DNA from: Treponema sp. UBA4307
GTDB lineage: Bacteria; Spirochaetota; Spirochaetia; Treponematales; Treponemataceae
Direction of reading: 5' to 3'
Assembly (NCBI GenBank): GCA_002394685.1
Contig: DGUP01000058.1
Location: forward strand, 52,750-116,749
Length of the DNA: 64,000 bases
This document shows, piece by piece, positions 8,614-17,032 of the stretch (position 1 is the stretch's first letter; the number at the start of each line of letters is the position of its first letter). The translations under genes were made by a program, and so were the position numbers. The notes beneath the pieces were generated by a model, which made no database searches, had not been told where the DNA came from, and saw nothing but the letters and a program-made list of their open reading frames with translations.

Positions 8614-9452
8614 TTTGTAACTCCTTTTTTAAGGGTGATTTTTCCAGCAGCCAGTAAAATTATGTACAGTAGTCCTGCCAGCAGTGAAATTGTTGCTGCA
8701 GGTGGCCAGTTGACTGCTACCGCCAAGATATAACCTAATAGTGAAATTGTAAATCCATTTAATGCACTGAAAATAAAGAGTTTTTTAATCCCGAATTTTT
8801 TAAGATTCAATGCGTCTGCCCCCAGAACAGGGAGAATAAGCAGGGAGTCAATTAAGAATGCGCCAAGAAGTTTCATTGCAAGGGCAACAACCAGTGCAAT
8901 TATCATCACCATAATTGTATAGTTCAGCTTTACCCGGATTCCCAGACTGGCAGCAATTTCCTGGTTAAAGAAAAGGGCTGTAATGGTTTTAAAATTCAGC
9001 ACAATGTAAATTATAAGAAGAATTCCCATCCCCCCAAGAATAATTAAATCTGCCGGTAAAAGGGCAAATGGACTGCCCCACATAAGGTTCAAGGTATCTT
9101 TTGCAGGAACATCTTTTACATGCATAATCAGACTGGCTAAAGCCATTGAAAGTACCATGGCCGCTGCAGAAGCTGAGCCGAATCCCTGACCCTGGTTCCG
9201 GGAAAAAAACAGCAGGAGCAGAACCAGCAGAATGTTGATGATGATTGTAACCGGCAGCAGGGGAAGTGACATTGCAAGAGAAATTGCCCCTCCAAGTATT
9301 ACTCCGTGCATGAGCATATAGCGCAGGGGAATTAAATTCATACGGAGAACCATTACTCCGCAGAGAGGAAAACTGATTCCTGAAATCATCATGGCAATAA
9401 AGCCTCTGAGAATTGGTGCAAGGGTAAATAAAAGGAGAAGTCTGTTAAACAT
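8610..9452 (-). CDS. Metal ABC transporter permease (ZnuB-like)
   Basis: 280 aa from the ATG at 9452, an integral membrane protein with about eight hydrophobic helices of the ABC-3 (ZnuB/TroC) family. I prefer this start (MFNRLLLLF) to a longer one at 9512, because it overlaps the ATPase stop by only 8 bp and begins directly with a membrane helix. Conserved features include LMWGSPFALLPADL and the C-terminal LGADALNLKKFGIKKLF followed by two helices. It sits between the ATPase and the binding-protein genes with overlaps on both sides, so the three are translationally coupled and form one importer. Confidence 0.85.
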   Translation of the reverse strand: MFNRLLLLFTLAPILRGFIAMMISGISFPLCGVMVLRMNLIPLRYMLMHGVILGGAISLAMSLPLLPVTIIINILLVLLLLFFSRNQGQGFGSASAAAMVLSMALASLIMHVKDVPAKDTLNLMWGSPFALLPADLIILGGMGILLIIYIVLNFKTITALFFNQEIAASLGIRVKLNYTIMVMIIALVVALAMKLLGAFLIDSLLILPVLGADALNLKKFGIKKLFIFSALNGFTISLLGYILAVAVNWPPAATISLLAGLLYIILLAAGKITLKKGVTK

Positions 9453-10488
9453 TAAGGCTTTCCCCCAGATGTAAAATATCCCAGCCATGCATTTTCGCAA
9501 GTTCCGTGTCATGAGTTACAACGATGATTGTTGGGATTTCTGAAATTGTCAGGGAGCGGAGGATGTTCACAACCATTTTTCTGTTTTCACAATCCAGGGC
9601 AGCGGTTGGTTCATCCAGAAGAAGAAGTTTTGCTTTCTGTGCCAGGCACCTTGCAAGAGAGATTTTCTGTTTTTCTCCTCCGCTCAGGGAATCAAAATTC
9701 CTTCCTGCAAGCTTTTCACTGCAGGTTCTTTCCAGCACGTCTTTTATAATCTGTCTGCGGTTTCTGCTTCTTTCAGGAATTCCCAGGGAAATCACTTCTT
9801 CCACAGAAAGGGAAAATTTTGTTTTGTCATTTACCTGAGGAATGTAACCGATTGTATATTTTGGCAGGGCAGAGATTTTTTTTCCGTCGATTAAAATTTC
9901 TCCGGATGCAGGTTTCAGGCTGCCGGTTAAGAGGCGGAGAAGTGTAGTTTTACCTGCACCGTTTTCTCCCAGAATCATAAGGTGCCCGCCGCTTTTTACT
10001 TCAAAACTTAAATCCTTCAGGCTGCCGTATTTGTAGGAAAGATTTTTTACGCTTACATCAACTCCCTGAACAAGTCTTGCCCTCTGGCGGAGCAGAAAAT
10101 ACATCTGGTCCGAATCACTTAAATGTGAAAGCTGATCTTCTGTGGCACACATCAGGCGGGGAATTAAGTTTGTATAGTTCACCTGAATTTTCTGACTGGA
10201 ACTTTCATTCAGCTGATTTATATAGTCCAGAGCCAGCTGACTGAGAAGATTTGCATTTATTTTTGTAATGCCCAGTCTGGCGGTTAAAACTGCCGCTGCT
10301 TTTCCGATTGCAGTGTCATGACTGGAAAGAATATCTCCTTCCTCCAGAACAAGAGGGTTTTCTTTAAAAAAATTCTCTGCTTCAAATAAAGGATGGAGCC
10401 ATTTTCCACGGCTTTCAAAGAGAAGCTGGTCATTCTTAAAAATACGAAGAGTAATACCTTCCGGCAAAGGTTCCAGATATTTTTCCAT
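9445..10488 (-). CDS. DUF1893 (TM1506-like) domain fused to a metal ABC transporter ATPase
   Basis: 347 aa. The C-terminal ~215 residues are a complete ABC ATPase: Walker A GENGAGKTTLL, signature LSGGEKQKISLARCL, Walker B LLLLDEPTAALD and H-loop VVTHD. With the permease and binding protein it would drive divalent metal import. The N-terminal ~130 residues are not part of an ABC ATPase. They match my memory of DUF1893/TM1506, a deaminase-fold family: LRIFKNDQLLFESRGKWLHP near residue 14, then DTAIGKAAAVLTARLGITKI near residue 58 and YTNLIPRLMCATEDQL near 105. The canonical Cys/His zinc set of active deaminases is not obvious. The fusion may give a metal- or ligand-sensing head, which is inference. 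Confidence 0.85.
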   Translation of the reverse strand: MEKYLEPLPEGITLRIFKNDQLLFESRGKWLHPLFEAENFFKENPLVLEEGDILSSHDTAIGKAAAVLTARLGITKINANLLSQLALDYINQLNESSSQKIQVNYTNLIPRLMCATEDQLSHLSDSDQMYFLLRQRARLVQGVDVSVKNLSYKYGSLKDLSFEVKSGGHLMILGENGAGKTTLLRLLTGSLKPASGEILIDGKKISALPKYTIGYIPQVNDKTKFSLSVEEVISLGIPERSRNRRQIIKDVLERTCSEKLAGRNFDSLSGGEKQKISLARCLAQKAKLLLLDEPTAALDCENRKMVVNILRSLTISEIPTIIVVTHDTELAKMHGWDILHLGESLNV

Positions 10489-10559
10489 GATTTCCCCTTA
10501 AATCATATATTAATTTTTTCAAAAAGAGTATAATAAAACAAGGTGGAGAGTAAAAAATT

Positions 10560-10844
10560 ATGTTACTGATTATTGGTCTGGTTATTATAACGGTTCTTTT
10601 TGGAGCTGTTATAGGCATTCTGTTTGGTTCTTCCGGCGGTAATTATGATGATATGAATTACGGTTCTAGAAATCAAAATTCTTACCTTAATTCATCAAAC
10701 CGCAGATTAGAAAATAATTCTTCTCAGGAAGAGCACTGGGACAATTTTTACGCCCGTGTGGATGCAGAGCCGTCAAATGTAGATCCTGATGATTTGTATG
10801 ATGATGACCCGGACGAATATGAAGAATTGTACGGTGATGATTAA
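10560..10844 (+). CDS. Small single-helix membrane protein, acidic C-terminus
   Basis: 94 aa, not recognised. Residues 1-22 are one hydrophobic helix (LLIIGLVIITVLFGAVIGIL). The rest is Asn/Ser-rich and then strongly acidic, ending DDLYDDDPDEYEELYGDD. An AGGTGGAG ribosome site lies 10 nt before the ATG, and TATAAT at 10529-10534 is a plausible -10 box. Its last codons overlap the start of the following lipoprotein gene, so the pair is likely coupled. The composition suggests an anchored acidic tail in the cytoplasm or periplasm. Confidence 0.65.
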   Translation: MLLIIGLVIITVLFGAVIGILFGSSGGNYDDMNYGSRNQNSYLNSSNRRLENNSSQEEHWDNFYARVDAEPSNVDPDDLYDDDPDEYEELYGDD

Positions 10845-11718
10845 ATCCTCCAGAAACAAAAAAATGAAATTATCTAAGGGATGGAAGACAGCGGGATTTT
10901 TGCTGATTGCTTTTTGCGGATTTTTTAATTCCTGTTCCCTTCAGCAGAAAAAAGCGGCCCTGCTTTCTGCCGCAACAGAAATTGACCAGCTAAAGCAGCA
11001 GGTTTCAGAGCTTCAGTATAAAGTTGACCAGAAGGACCGTGAACTGAGCAAAATGAGGGACGTAGAAAAGGAACTGGGCGCCCTTATTGTTCAATCCTAT
11101 TATAAAGAAGACTATGCAAGTTTATTTGTTTATGCAGGTACATTTATAAAACTTTTTCCTGAATCAAAAAATCTTGACCTGTACAGGAGCTATTATTTCA
11201 GCGCAGTATCTGAACTTTCTGACCAGAAGCGGCTTAATGATGAAATTGACGTTAATGACGAAACCGGTGTCTGGAAAGTGGTTCAATTTGGTGCAGGTAA
11301 ACCTTATCTCTCAACAAAGGAGCGGCTTGCCGGCACAGTAAATTCTACCACTCAGCAGGATGAACTGGCCTACATGGAACTGATGATTTTTTCTGAAAGT
11401 AATATTGCTTTTTCTCTTGTGGATGGGGATGGAGCTACTGTGCTTAACGGAACAAAATCTAAACCTGAACTTTGGGAAGTAACAATAAAGGACGGAGCTG
11501 GAAAACTTCACACTTTTAAGGCCAACTGTACCAACGACAGAGTTCAGCTGACTTCGGGAGTGTCAAAGCAGGTTAATACTTATTTTCAGTCCGGGGGCTA
11601 CATTCAGTTTACCTTTAAAAAGAACCGGTCTGCTGACAATACTGTATATCGTTTTAATCTACAGAGTGCGGCTTTTTATACCAATGGCCTGAGAAAACTT
11701 ACTTCTACTGTTAAATAG
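10837..11718 (+). CDS. Coiled-coil lipoprotein, unknown function
   Basis: 293 aa from the ATG at 10837, which overlaps the upstream stop by 8 bp; an ATG at 10864 (MKLSKGW) is an equally possible start. A basic N-terminus and hydrophobic stretch (AGFLLIAFCGFF) precede a lipobox (NSC). Residues ~45-85 of the mature region form a heptad coiled coil (AATEIDQLKQQVSELQYKVD). The C-terminal ~180 residues look like a beta-rich domain with no motif I recognise. The gene ends exactly where a MITE-like element begins, so its TAG stop lies at the target-site junction and its transcript probably ends in the element's terminator. Confidence 0.7.
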   Translation: MIKSSRNKKMKLSKGWKTAGFLLIAFCGFFNSCSLQQKKAALLSAATEIDQLKQQVSELQYKVDQKDRELSKMRDVEKELGALIVQSYYKEDYASLFVYAGTFIKLFPESKNLDLYRSYYFSAVSELSDQKRLNDEIDVNDETGVWKVVQFGAGKPYLSTKERLAGTVNSTTQQDELAYMELMIFSESNIAFSLVDGDGATVLNGTKSKPELWEVTIKDGAGKLHTFKANCTNDRVQLTSGVSKQVNTYFQSGGYIQFTFKKNRSADNTVYRFNLQSAAFYTNGLRKLTSTVK

Positions 11719-11943
11719 CTCGAATGTTGAGTTTTAAAAACTTAATATTTTACAAAAAACGGCGCGAAGGAGTGAAACGGCTTGCGAAATCACTCATTTT
11801 GTGCTGCCGCGCAAGCGGCAACCGTTTATAATTACAAGCACAAAATGCGTGAAGCAGGCGAGCCTGCGCTTTCGACAAGACGTTTCACGACTGGGAGTCG
11901 TTTTTTGATAAATACAATGATTTTCAAAACTTGACATTCGGGC
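11718..11943 (+). mobile_element. MITE-like inverted-repeat element, copy A
   Basis: A 226-bp non-coding element. The left end (GCTCGAATGTTGAGTTTTAA) and the reverse complement of the right end (GCCCGAATGTCAAGTTTTGA) agree at 19 of 23 positions. It is flanked by a perfect 6-bp direct repeat, TAAATA (11712-11717 and 11944-11949), which reads as a target-site duplication. Inside are nested inverted repeats: AAAAAACG (11754) and GTGAAACG (11772) pair with 11881-11906; CATTTTGTGCT (11795-11805) pairs with AGCACAAAATG (11837-11847); a TGCCGC-GCAA-GCGGCA hairpin lies at 11805-11820. It encodes no protein. A longer relative lies at 17033-17340. Orientation is arbitrary. Confidence 0.8.
11887..11906 (+). 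terminator. Intrinsic terminator inside the MITE copy
   Basis: Hairpin ACGACT-GGG-AGTCGT followed by six T. It lies downstream of the coiled-coil lipoprotein gene, which otherwise has no terminator before the element. In the second MITE copy the same position reads CGACT-GGG-AGCCG plus eight T, with one mismatch. Confidence 0.65.
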
Positions 11944-11988
11944 TAAATAGACAAAAATTGCATAAAAATGTATAAATAGGGCTCTTTG

Positions 11989-12018
11989 TTGACATTAACA
12001 AATTGAGTGCTTTAATAT
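11989..12018 (+). promoter_or_regulatory. Promoter of the acyltransferase-methyltransferase pair
   Basis: TTGACA (11989-11994) and TAATAT (12013-12018) with an 18-bp spacer, followed by a GGAG ribosome site ahead of the ATG at 12050. It lies 45 bp outside the right end of the MITE, so it is independent of that element. Confidence 0.6.
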
Positions 12019-12049
12019 AGAAACAATTTCAAATTAATGGAGATTCAAA

Positions 12050-12955
12050 ATGGAAGAAGGAATTCCACTTAAGGAAAAATACAAGGATATGTTTTCCGCA
12101 TTAGCAGAATATTCTACTGCAGCGGCTAAAATCGATCCTACAAATGTCTATCAGCCGGCAAATCTTAAGACAAGAGCCATTATGGAAAAGCTGGTTTCAG
12201 ACAACACTCTGCCTGAAAGCCACTTTGAAGGTCTTGAGAATTTTGAAAAGTTCTACGATCAGGTTTGTGCCGGTAAGCATGGCTTAATTTTTATGGAACA
12301 CTATTCTAATGCTGACCTGCCAAGCTTTATGTATCAGCTTAAGAAGAGCGGTAATCCAAAACTTGAAGATCTGGCAAACAGAATCGTTGCAATTGCAGGC
12401 ATGAAACTTAATGAAGAAAACGGAATTGTAAGAGCTCTTTGTGAAAGTTATACCCGCGTAGTTGTTTATCCTACAAGAAGTCAGGCAAAAATTGAAAATT
12501 CAAATTTAAGTTCTGAAGAAATTGCAGAAGAAGAAGCAAAGGCAAAGAAAATAAATCTTGCTGCAATGCGTGCAATGGATCACTGTAAGCGTAATGGTGA
12601 AGTGATTCTTGTATTCCCTGCAGGTACCCGCTATCGTCCTGGACATCCGGAAACAAAAAGAGGTCTTAGAGAGATGGACAGTTACATCCGTCTTTTTGAT
12701 ACTCTCCTTATGGTTTCAATTAACGGTACAATTCTTCAGCTTCAGGATGAAGATATGCTCAATGATCTCTGCCGTCCTGCAAAAGTTGTATTCTCTGCTC
12801 TTGAACCAATTGACTGCCGTGAATACCGCAAGACTTTTATGGCTCAGGTTCCTGCTGATTGTGAAGATCCAAAGCAGCTTTTCATTGATGATGTTATGAA
12901 GAAGTTTGATGCTGAACATCAGCGTATTACTGAAAAAGAAGGCACAAACAACTAA
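12050..12955 (+). CDS. Glycerol-3-phosphate / 1-acylglycerol-3-phosphate acyltransferase-like (PlsC/PlsB superfamily)
   Basis: 301 aa, soluble, no clear membrane helix. The acyltransferase HX4D motif is HYSNAD (residues ~84-89), and the second block is VFPAGTRYRPG (~188-198), where the usual FPEGTR Glu is Ala. The AGTR form and the soluble organisation recall chloroplast-type glycerol-3-phosphate acyltransferases more than membrane PlsC. The likely role is acyl transfer to glycerol-3-phosphate or lysophosphatidate in phospholipid synthesis. A GGAG ribosome site precedes the ATG. Only 6 bp separate it from the methyltransferase gene, so they share a transcript, with no obvious functional link. 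Confidence 0.75.
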   Translation: MEEGIPLKEKYKDMFSALAEYSTAAAKIDPTNVYQPANLKTRAIMEKLVSDNTLPESHFEGLENFEKFYDQVCAGKHGLIFMEHYSNADLPSFMYQLKKSGNPKLEDLANRIVAIAGMKLNEENGIVRALCESYTRVVVYPTRSQAKIENSNLSSEEIAEEEAKAKKINLAAMRAMDHCKRNGEVILVFPAGTRYRPGHPETKRGLREMDSYIRLFDTLLMVSINGTILQLQDEDMLNDLCRPAKVVFSALEPIDCREYRKTFMAQVPADCEDPKQLFIDDVMKKFDAEHQRITEKEGTNN

Positions 12956-12961
12956 TTTTAT

Positions 12962-13930
12962 ATGGCACTCTCTAATACTGAAAATAAATCGTCCCGCAAT
13001 AAGACTCTGAATATTTCCGTAGAAGAGGGTGCTTCATATTTTAAAAAATGTCTGCGGCCTGATGATTCTGCCGGTCCTCTGAGCCTTGAAGAAATTCAGG
13101 GTAAAACTATTAATGGGGACAGTTTTAAGGTTCTGCCTCTTCTGCCAGAACATTTTATTGATCTTGCAATAATTGACCCTCCCTACAATCTGGCAAAGAA
13201 TTATGCAGGCAACAAATTTAATTCAGTTTCAAGAAAAGACTATTTTGAATACACAGAAAAATGGCTTTCACTTCTTCTTCCTCATTTAAAGGAAAATGCA
13301 AGCTTCTACATTTGCTGCGACTGGAAAAGCAGTATGGTTATTCAGGACGTGCTGTGTAAATTTGAGGATGATAAAAAACTGATTATTCAGAACCGCATTA
13401 CCTGGCAGAGAGAAAAGGGACGGGGTGCCAGACAAAACTGGAAAAATGCCATGGAAGATATCTGGTTCTGTACTCTGGGAAGTGATTACACCTTTAATCT
13501 GGACGCAGTAAAAGTCCGCAGAAGAGTTATTGCTCCTTACAAAGTTGACGGACAGCCAAAGGACTGGGCTGATACAGAAGGGGGAAAATTCCGTGATACC
13601 TGTCCTGGAAATTTCTGGGATGATATCAGCATTCCTTTCTGGAGCATGGCTGAAAATACTGCCCATCCAACTCAAAAACCTGAAAAACTTCTTGCCAAAC
13701 TTATTATGGCTTCAAGTAAACCAGGGGATTTTATTTTTGATCCTTTTCTGGGCAGCGGCAGTACTTCCGTTGTTGCAAAAAAACTGGGAAGAAAATTCTG
13801 CGGCATAGAGCAGAGTGACCTTTACTGTACCTGGGCTGAAAAGCGCCTGGCAGATGCTGAAGAAGACAAATCTATCCAGGGCTTTAAGGACGGGGTTTTC
13901 TGGGAAAGAAATGCCCTTAACGGAAAATAA
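12962..13930 (+). CDS. Site-specific DNA methyltransferase (beta-class N6/N4), orphan
   Basis: 322 aa. The order of motifs is catalytic first: LAIIDPPYNL (motif IV, residue ~72), then TQKPEKLL (~239), then DPFLGSGSTSVVAKKLGR (motif I, SAM binding, ~260). This is the beta arrangement seen in CcrM-like enzymes. DPPY favours N6-adenine methylation over N4-cytosine. No restriction endonuclease gene adjoins it. There is no strong ribosome site; coupling to the acyltransferase stop 6 bp upstream probably supports translation. Recognition sequence unknown. Confidence 0.85.
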   Translation: MALSNTENKSSRNKTLNISVEEGASYFKKCLRPDDSAGPLSLEEIQGKTINGDSFKVLPLLPEHFIDLAIIDPPYNLAKNYAGNKFNSVSRKDYFEYTEKWLSLLLPHLKENASFYICCDWKSSMVIQDVLCKFEDDKKLIIQNRITWQREKGRGARQNWKNAMEDIWFCTLGSDYTFNLDAVKVRRRVIAPYKVDGQPKDWADTEGGKFRDTCPGNFWDDISIPFWSMAENTAHPTQKPEKLLAKLIMASSKPGDFIFDPFLGSGSTSVVAKKLGRKFCGIEQSDLYCTWAEKRLADAEEDKSIQGFKDGVFWERNALNGK

Positions 13931-13938
13931 TATTTTCT

Positions 13939-14793
13939 TTACAAAATAATTTCCTGATCCAGAACAGAAATTTCCCTGTCCGAATATTCTCCATTTTTTA
14001 CAAGTTCCTCTATTTGTTCAGGGGTGTATTTTTCTTCCGGATAAAGAATTACAATTGCCCTGTCTCCTTTCTGAAGGAAATTCTTTTCACCAAATTCAGT
14101 GTAGCGGGTTGCTCCAATAGAAATCATCAGATTTTCAGGACAGCCGGCTTCTGTTAAATATGAGTGAATGTCTTCTGCGGGGCCCTGATCCTGCTGATTA
14201 TTCAGTTTGTCCAGCAGCCAGATATTTAATTTTTCGTAGATGTAGCTGTAGTCCCGGATTGCACTGTTTTCTCCATAAACGTAAACTTCATCCCCTCTTT
14301 TTAAAAAAGAAGCAATTCTGTAGCGGTTAAGAATTCCACCTGCTGTAAATGAATCAACTGGAATAAGATTTTCCGAAAAACCTTTTGTTGAAGGCCCCCA
14401 GTTTTTTTTCAGGGAGATTTTTTTTGCTCCTTCCTTTCTGATGGAACAATCATTTGAGGCTCCGAAATACTGGGGCTCCAGTGAAATGATTTTTTTGTCC
14501 TGCCAGCATGCCTTAAAAAGCAGGGCGCATTCAGGCTCAATCTGCAGCTTTTCTTCACCTGCAGGGAAAATTATTTTTTCTGCATCAAAGGGAAAGGTAT
14601 GGAGAAATTCAGGGCACTTGTTTCCGCTTCTTGAATTTTCCAGGTTATGAGGAATGTAGGTTGGAAAAAGAGCTTTGGGTGCACCCTGGGCAGCTTCTAC
14701 GTTTACAAAGTCTCTGGCTTCTCCTGCCTGCTCAAGATGACCTGTAAAGTTTCCGGCAACTCCAAAAGCTGCGGTATTTTGTTTATTAAACAT
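13939..14793 (-). CDS. Uncharacterised protein, DUF5718-like
   Basis: 284 aa, soluble, no signal peptide. The N-terminus FGVAGNFTGHLEQAGEARDF (residue ~10 onward) and PKALFPTYIPHN match what I remember of the DUF5718 family, which is related at a distance to fumarylacetoacetate hydrolase-like folds. Later blocks include PECALLFKACWQ and FGASNDCSIRKEGAKKIS. No catalytic residues can be assigned. It is transcribed alone, convergent with the methyltransferase gene 8 bp away. The family assignment is from memory and moderately sure; no function is proposed. Confidence 0.65.
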   Translation of the reverse strand: MFNKQNTAAFGVAGNFTGHLEQAGEARDFVNVEAAQGAPKALFPTYIPHNLENSRSGNKCPEFLHTFPFDAEKIIFPAGEEKLQIEPECALLFKACWQDKKIISLEPQYFGASNDCSIRKEGAKKISLKKNWGPSTKGFSENLIPVDSFTAGGILNRYRIASFLKRGDEVYVYGENSAIRDYSYIYEKLNIWLLDKLNNQQDQGPAEDIHSYLTEAGCPENLMISIGATRYTEFGEKNFLQKGDRAIVILYPEEKYTPEQIEELVKNGEYSDREISVLDQEIIL

Positions 14794-14870
14794 AATTGGT
14801 CTCCTAAGGTTGTATTTGTTTACAATCTGTTATATTTTTTTAGTATCTTAGTTTAATAAGGATAAGAAAT

Positions 14871-15203
14871 ATGAAAAAACACATTTCCGCTTTAGCCGCA
14901 ATCGTATTTGCGCTTTTTGTAATCACTTCCTGCTCATATATCGCTCCAGTGGGAGGTAAGACTTACACAACAAGTCTGCTTGGCCTTGAGCATGGATATA
15001 AGTTTGAAAGAGATGGTTCTTATGAAGAATACTCTGAATTGGGAACAATTGAAACAGGTACTTTTGAATACAACTTCCAGGATTCAACAGTAACTCTTAC
15101 TTCTACAGACGGTAAGACTCAGGCCTTTACTTATGATTTTAAGGCAAAAACTCTTACTCAGTCTGATGCAATAATCAACATCACCTATAAACTGAAGAAA
15201 TAA
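14871..15203 (+). CDS. Small lipoprotein, unknown function
   Basis: 110 aa. A clear lipoprotein signal peptide ends at FVITSC (Cys near 21). The mature ~90 residues alternate polar and aromatic residues (KFERDGSYEEYSELGTIETG) as in a small beta-sandwich or lipocalin-like META/DUF domain. An AAGGATAAG ribosome site precedes the ATG. It is convergent with the cyclic-nucleotide-binding gene, with only 10 bp between the stops. No family recognised. Confidence 0.7.
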   Translation: MKKHISALAAIVFALFVITSCSYIAPVGGKTYTTSLLGLEHGYKFERDGSYEEYSELGTIETGTFEYNFQDSTVTLTSTDGKTQAFTYDFKAKTLTQSDAIINITYKLKK

Positions 15204-15213
15204 AATTGCTGCC

Positions 15214-15735
15214 CTAGTTGTCCTCTTCAATTTCGTTGTAGAGGGCTTCGTAAAGGGTAGAAACATCGTTATTAGTTTTATTGATTGTTCTGGACATCTG
15301 CTGGGCCAGGGAAAGAAGTACCTTGTAACCGAAAGATGGTTCTCTTTTTGAGAATTGACGGAAATTGCCGCCTGTAAGAACAAGTGTTTTGCAGTCTGTA
15401 AGGGCCTGAATGCTTGCGGAGCGGGCGCTTTTTCCAATAAGGGAATTTTCACCGAATGAAACTCCCATGGTGTCATCAAGATTGGCCAGGGCAAGTTTGT
15501 CTCCTGAAAAAGTTTTTCTCGTTATTTGAACGGATCCCTTCACCAGAATAAAAAATGTGTCCGCTTCTTCTCCCTCGGTTATGATAAAATCTTTTGCCTT
15601 AAAATTTTTTACGGTCAGCAGCTGGAATGCTTCTTCCAGAATTCTTTTATCTTCCGGGTCATTCTCTTTAAAATACTGAAAAATCTGAAGTTTTAAGAGT
15701 TTTGAATATATTTCTTCAAAAGTAAGACTTGTCAT
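15214..15735 (-). CDS. Stand-alone cyclic-nucleotide-binding domain protein
   Basis: 173 aa with a single CNBD. The phosphate-binding cassette is FGENSLIGKSARSASIQAL (residues ~95-113), close to the canonical FGE-L-RSA consensus, so it should bind cAMP or cGMP. There is no helix-turn-helix, so it is not a Crp-type regulator. The N-terminal helices resemble the C-linker side of channel CNBDs. Its ATG overlaps the stop of the upstream channel-like gene (ATGA, 4 bp), strongly suggesting the two proteins act together, for example as a detached gating subunit. That role is inference. Confidence 0.85.
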   Translation of the reverse strand: MTSLTFEEIYSKLLKLQIFQYFKENDPEDKRILEEAFQLLTVKNFKAKDFIITEGEEADTFFILVKGSVQITRKTFSGDKLALANLDDTMGVSFGENSLIGKSARSASIQALTDCKTLVLTGGNFRQFSKREPSFGYKVLLSLAQQMSRTINKTNNDVSTLYEALYNEIEEDN

Positions 15736-16925
15736 TTTGATTTTTCCTCCCCGTTTTGTGTTTTGCCTTTTACAAAAATTGCTTTTGTATTGTTTCCAAT
15801 AATGTAGTCGTCGGGAGGTGCAAGGAATGGTTCGTTACTTTTTAATTCTTTAACCTTTTTCAGATTGTCTACAACCTTTTTCATGTCCGGATCCTTTTGT
15901 GCCTGACGGAGGGCGTCCTTTCTCCGCTGGTAAAAGTTTCCTGTGTTCAGCAGAAGTCCTATGAGAATTCCATTTGTTTTAATGCTTGCCTTGTATTCGC
16001 CGTAGCTTTTGCCAATGAAGGATGGTTTGATATTTTCAATTAAGATTCCCGAGTAGGCATCATCACCAATCAATGCGCTGATTACATTTGAGTAGCCCAT
16101 TCCGCTGGAAGCTGTGGCCAGTAAACTGTATTCGTAGTCGCTGGTAAGAATGATTTCATCACAATGGGCCATTTTTAAATGATTTGCGAATTTTGCATCG
16201 TAAAGTTCTGCAGCAACGTAAAGCTTGGGATTTAAATTTTTCATTGTAATGGCAGAAAGAACTGTGCGTGAATCTACTTCCAGGTTTGTATCATTTTTAT
16301 GAGCCTGGTCTGAAATAATCAGCGCTCTTTCTGCATTTTTGATTTGTGCCCGCTTAAGGGTTTCTTCATCTGAAAAATCCCCTGAAACGTAGTTTAATCC
16401 TTTGAATCTGGATTTATTGCGGATTTGGGCAATCAGGTCAGGATCAGCATCGTTTACCAGAACAATCATGTCCGGGTATAAATCAGGATTGGAATTTAAT
16501 AAAGTGTCCAGAATTCTTTCAAGCCCGCTTTTATATCCGCAGAGAATAAAATGTTTGTTTAAGTCTTTCAATTTTGCAAGTCCCCTGTCTTTTTTTAATT
16601 GTCTATTCATGAAGATAGATGCAATTTTACCAGTGATGGTAGAAAAAATGAGAATGCCTGAGAGCAGCATTATTAAACTACAGATTCTGCCCACGTGGCT
16701 TTCAACGACAAAATCAAAATATCCTGCAACGAAGGCGACGATAAAATGCCACACTCCGTCTGAAGGTTTGCTCATTGACAGGCCCAGTTCTGCTTTATAG
16801 GTGGTTATAATCAGAAAGGCAACTATGAAGGGAATGAGCATGTAAATATAGGTTTTTGGCTGTTTGAAGGCTCTCCGTATGTTTCGGAGGAGATGCTTTC
16901 TTTTACGTTTTAACTGATTACTCAC
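15732..16925 (-). CDS. Two-helix ion-channel-like protein with RCK (TrkA-N) domain
   Basis: 397 aa. A first helix (residues ~25-43), a pore helix (~57-66) and a second helix (~78-103) give the layout of a prokaryotic K+ channel; NAD-binding-like RCK domains follow (FILCGYKSGLERIL at ~127, then a VNDADPD acidic strand end). The selectivity filter is atypical: where K+ channels have T-V-G-Y-G-D this protein has V-A-G-Y-F-D (residues ~66-71). Loss of the second Gly makes normal K+ selectivity doubtful. The C-terminus is Lys-rich. It heads a two-gene operon with the CNBD protein. Confidence 0.8.
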   Translation of the reverse strand: MSNQLKRKRKHLLRNIRRAFKQPKTYIYMLIPFIVAFLIITTYKAELGLSMSKPSDGVWHFIVAFVAGYFDFVVESHVGRICSLIMLLSGILIFSTITGKIASIFMNRQLKKDRGLAKLKDLNKHFILCGYKSGLERILDTLLNSNPDLYPDMIVLVNDADPDLIAQIRNKSRFKGLNYVSGDFSDEETLKRAQIKNAERALIISDQAHKNDTNLEVDSRTVLSAITMKNLNPKLYVAAELYDAKFANHLKMAHCDEIILTSDYEYSLLATASSGMGYSNVISALIGDDAYSGILIENIKPSFIGKSYGEYKASIKTNGILIGLLLNTGNFYQRRKDALRQAQKDPDMKKVVDNLKKVKELKSNEPFLAPPDDYIIGNNTKAIFVKGKTQNGEEKSK

Positions 16926-17032
16926 ATTTTTTATTGTAACACGAAAATCTTTCAGTTTCCAATTATTAATAAGTTGTTATTAGTTTACATAAATGGAGAT
17001 TTTTGATAAAACAGTTGTAAAGAATAAAATTA

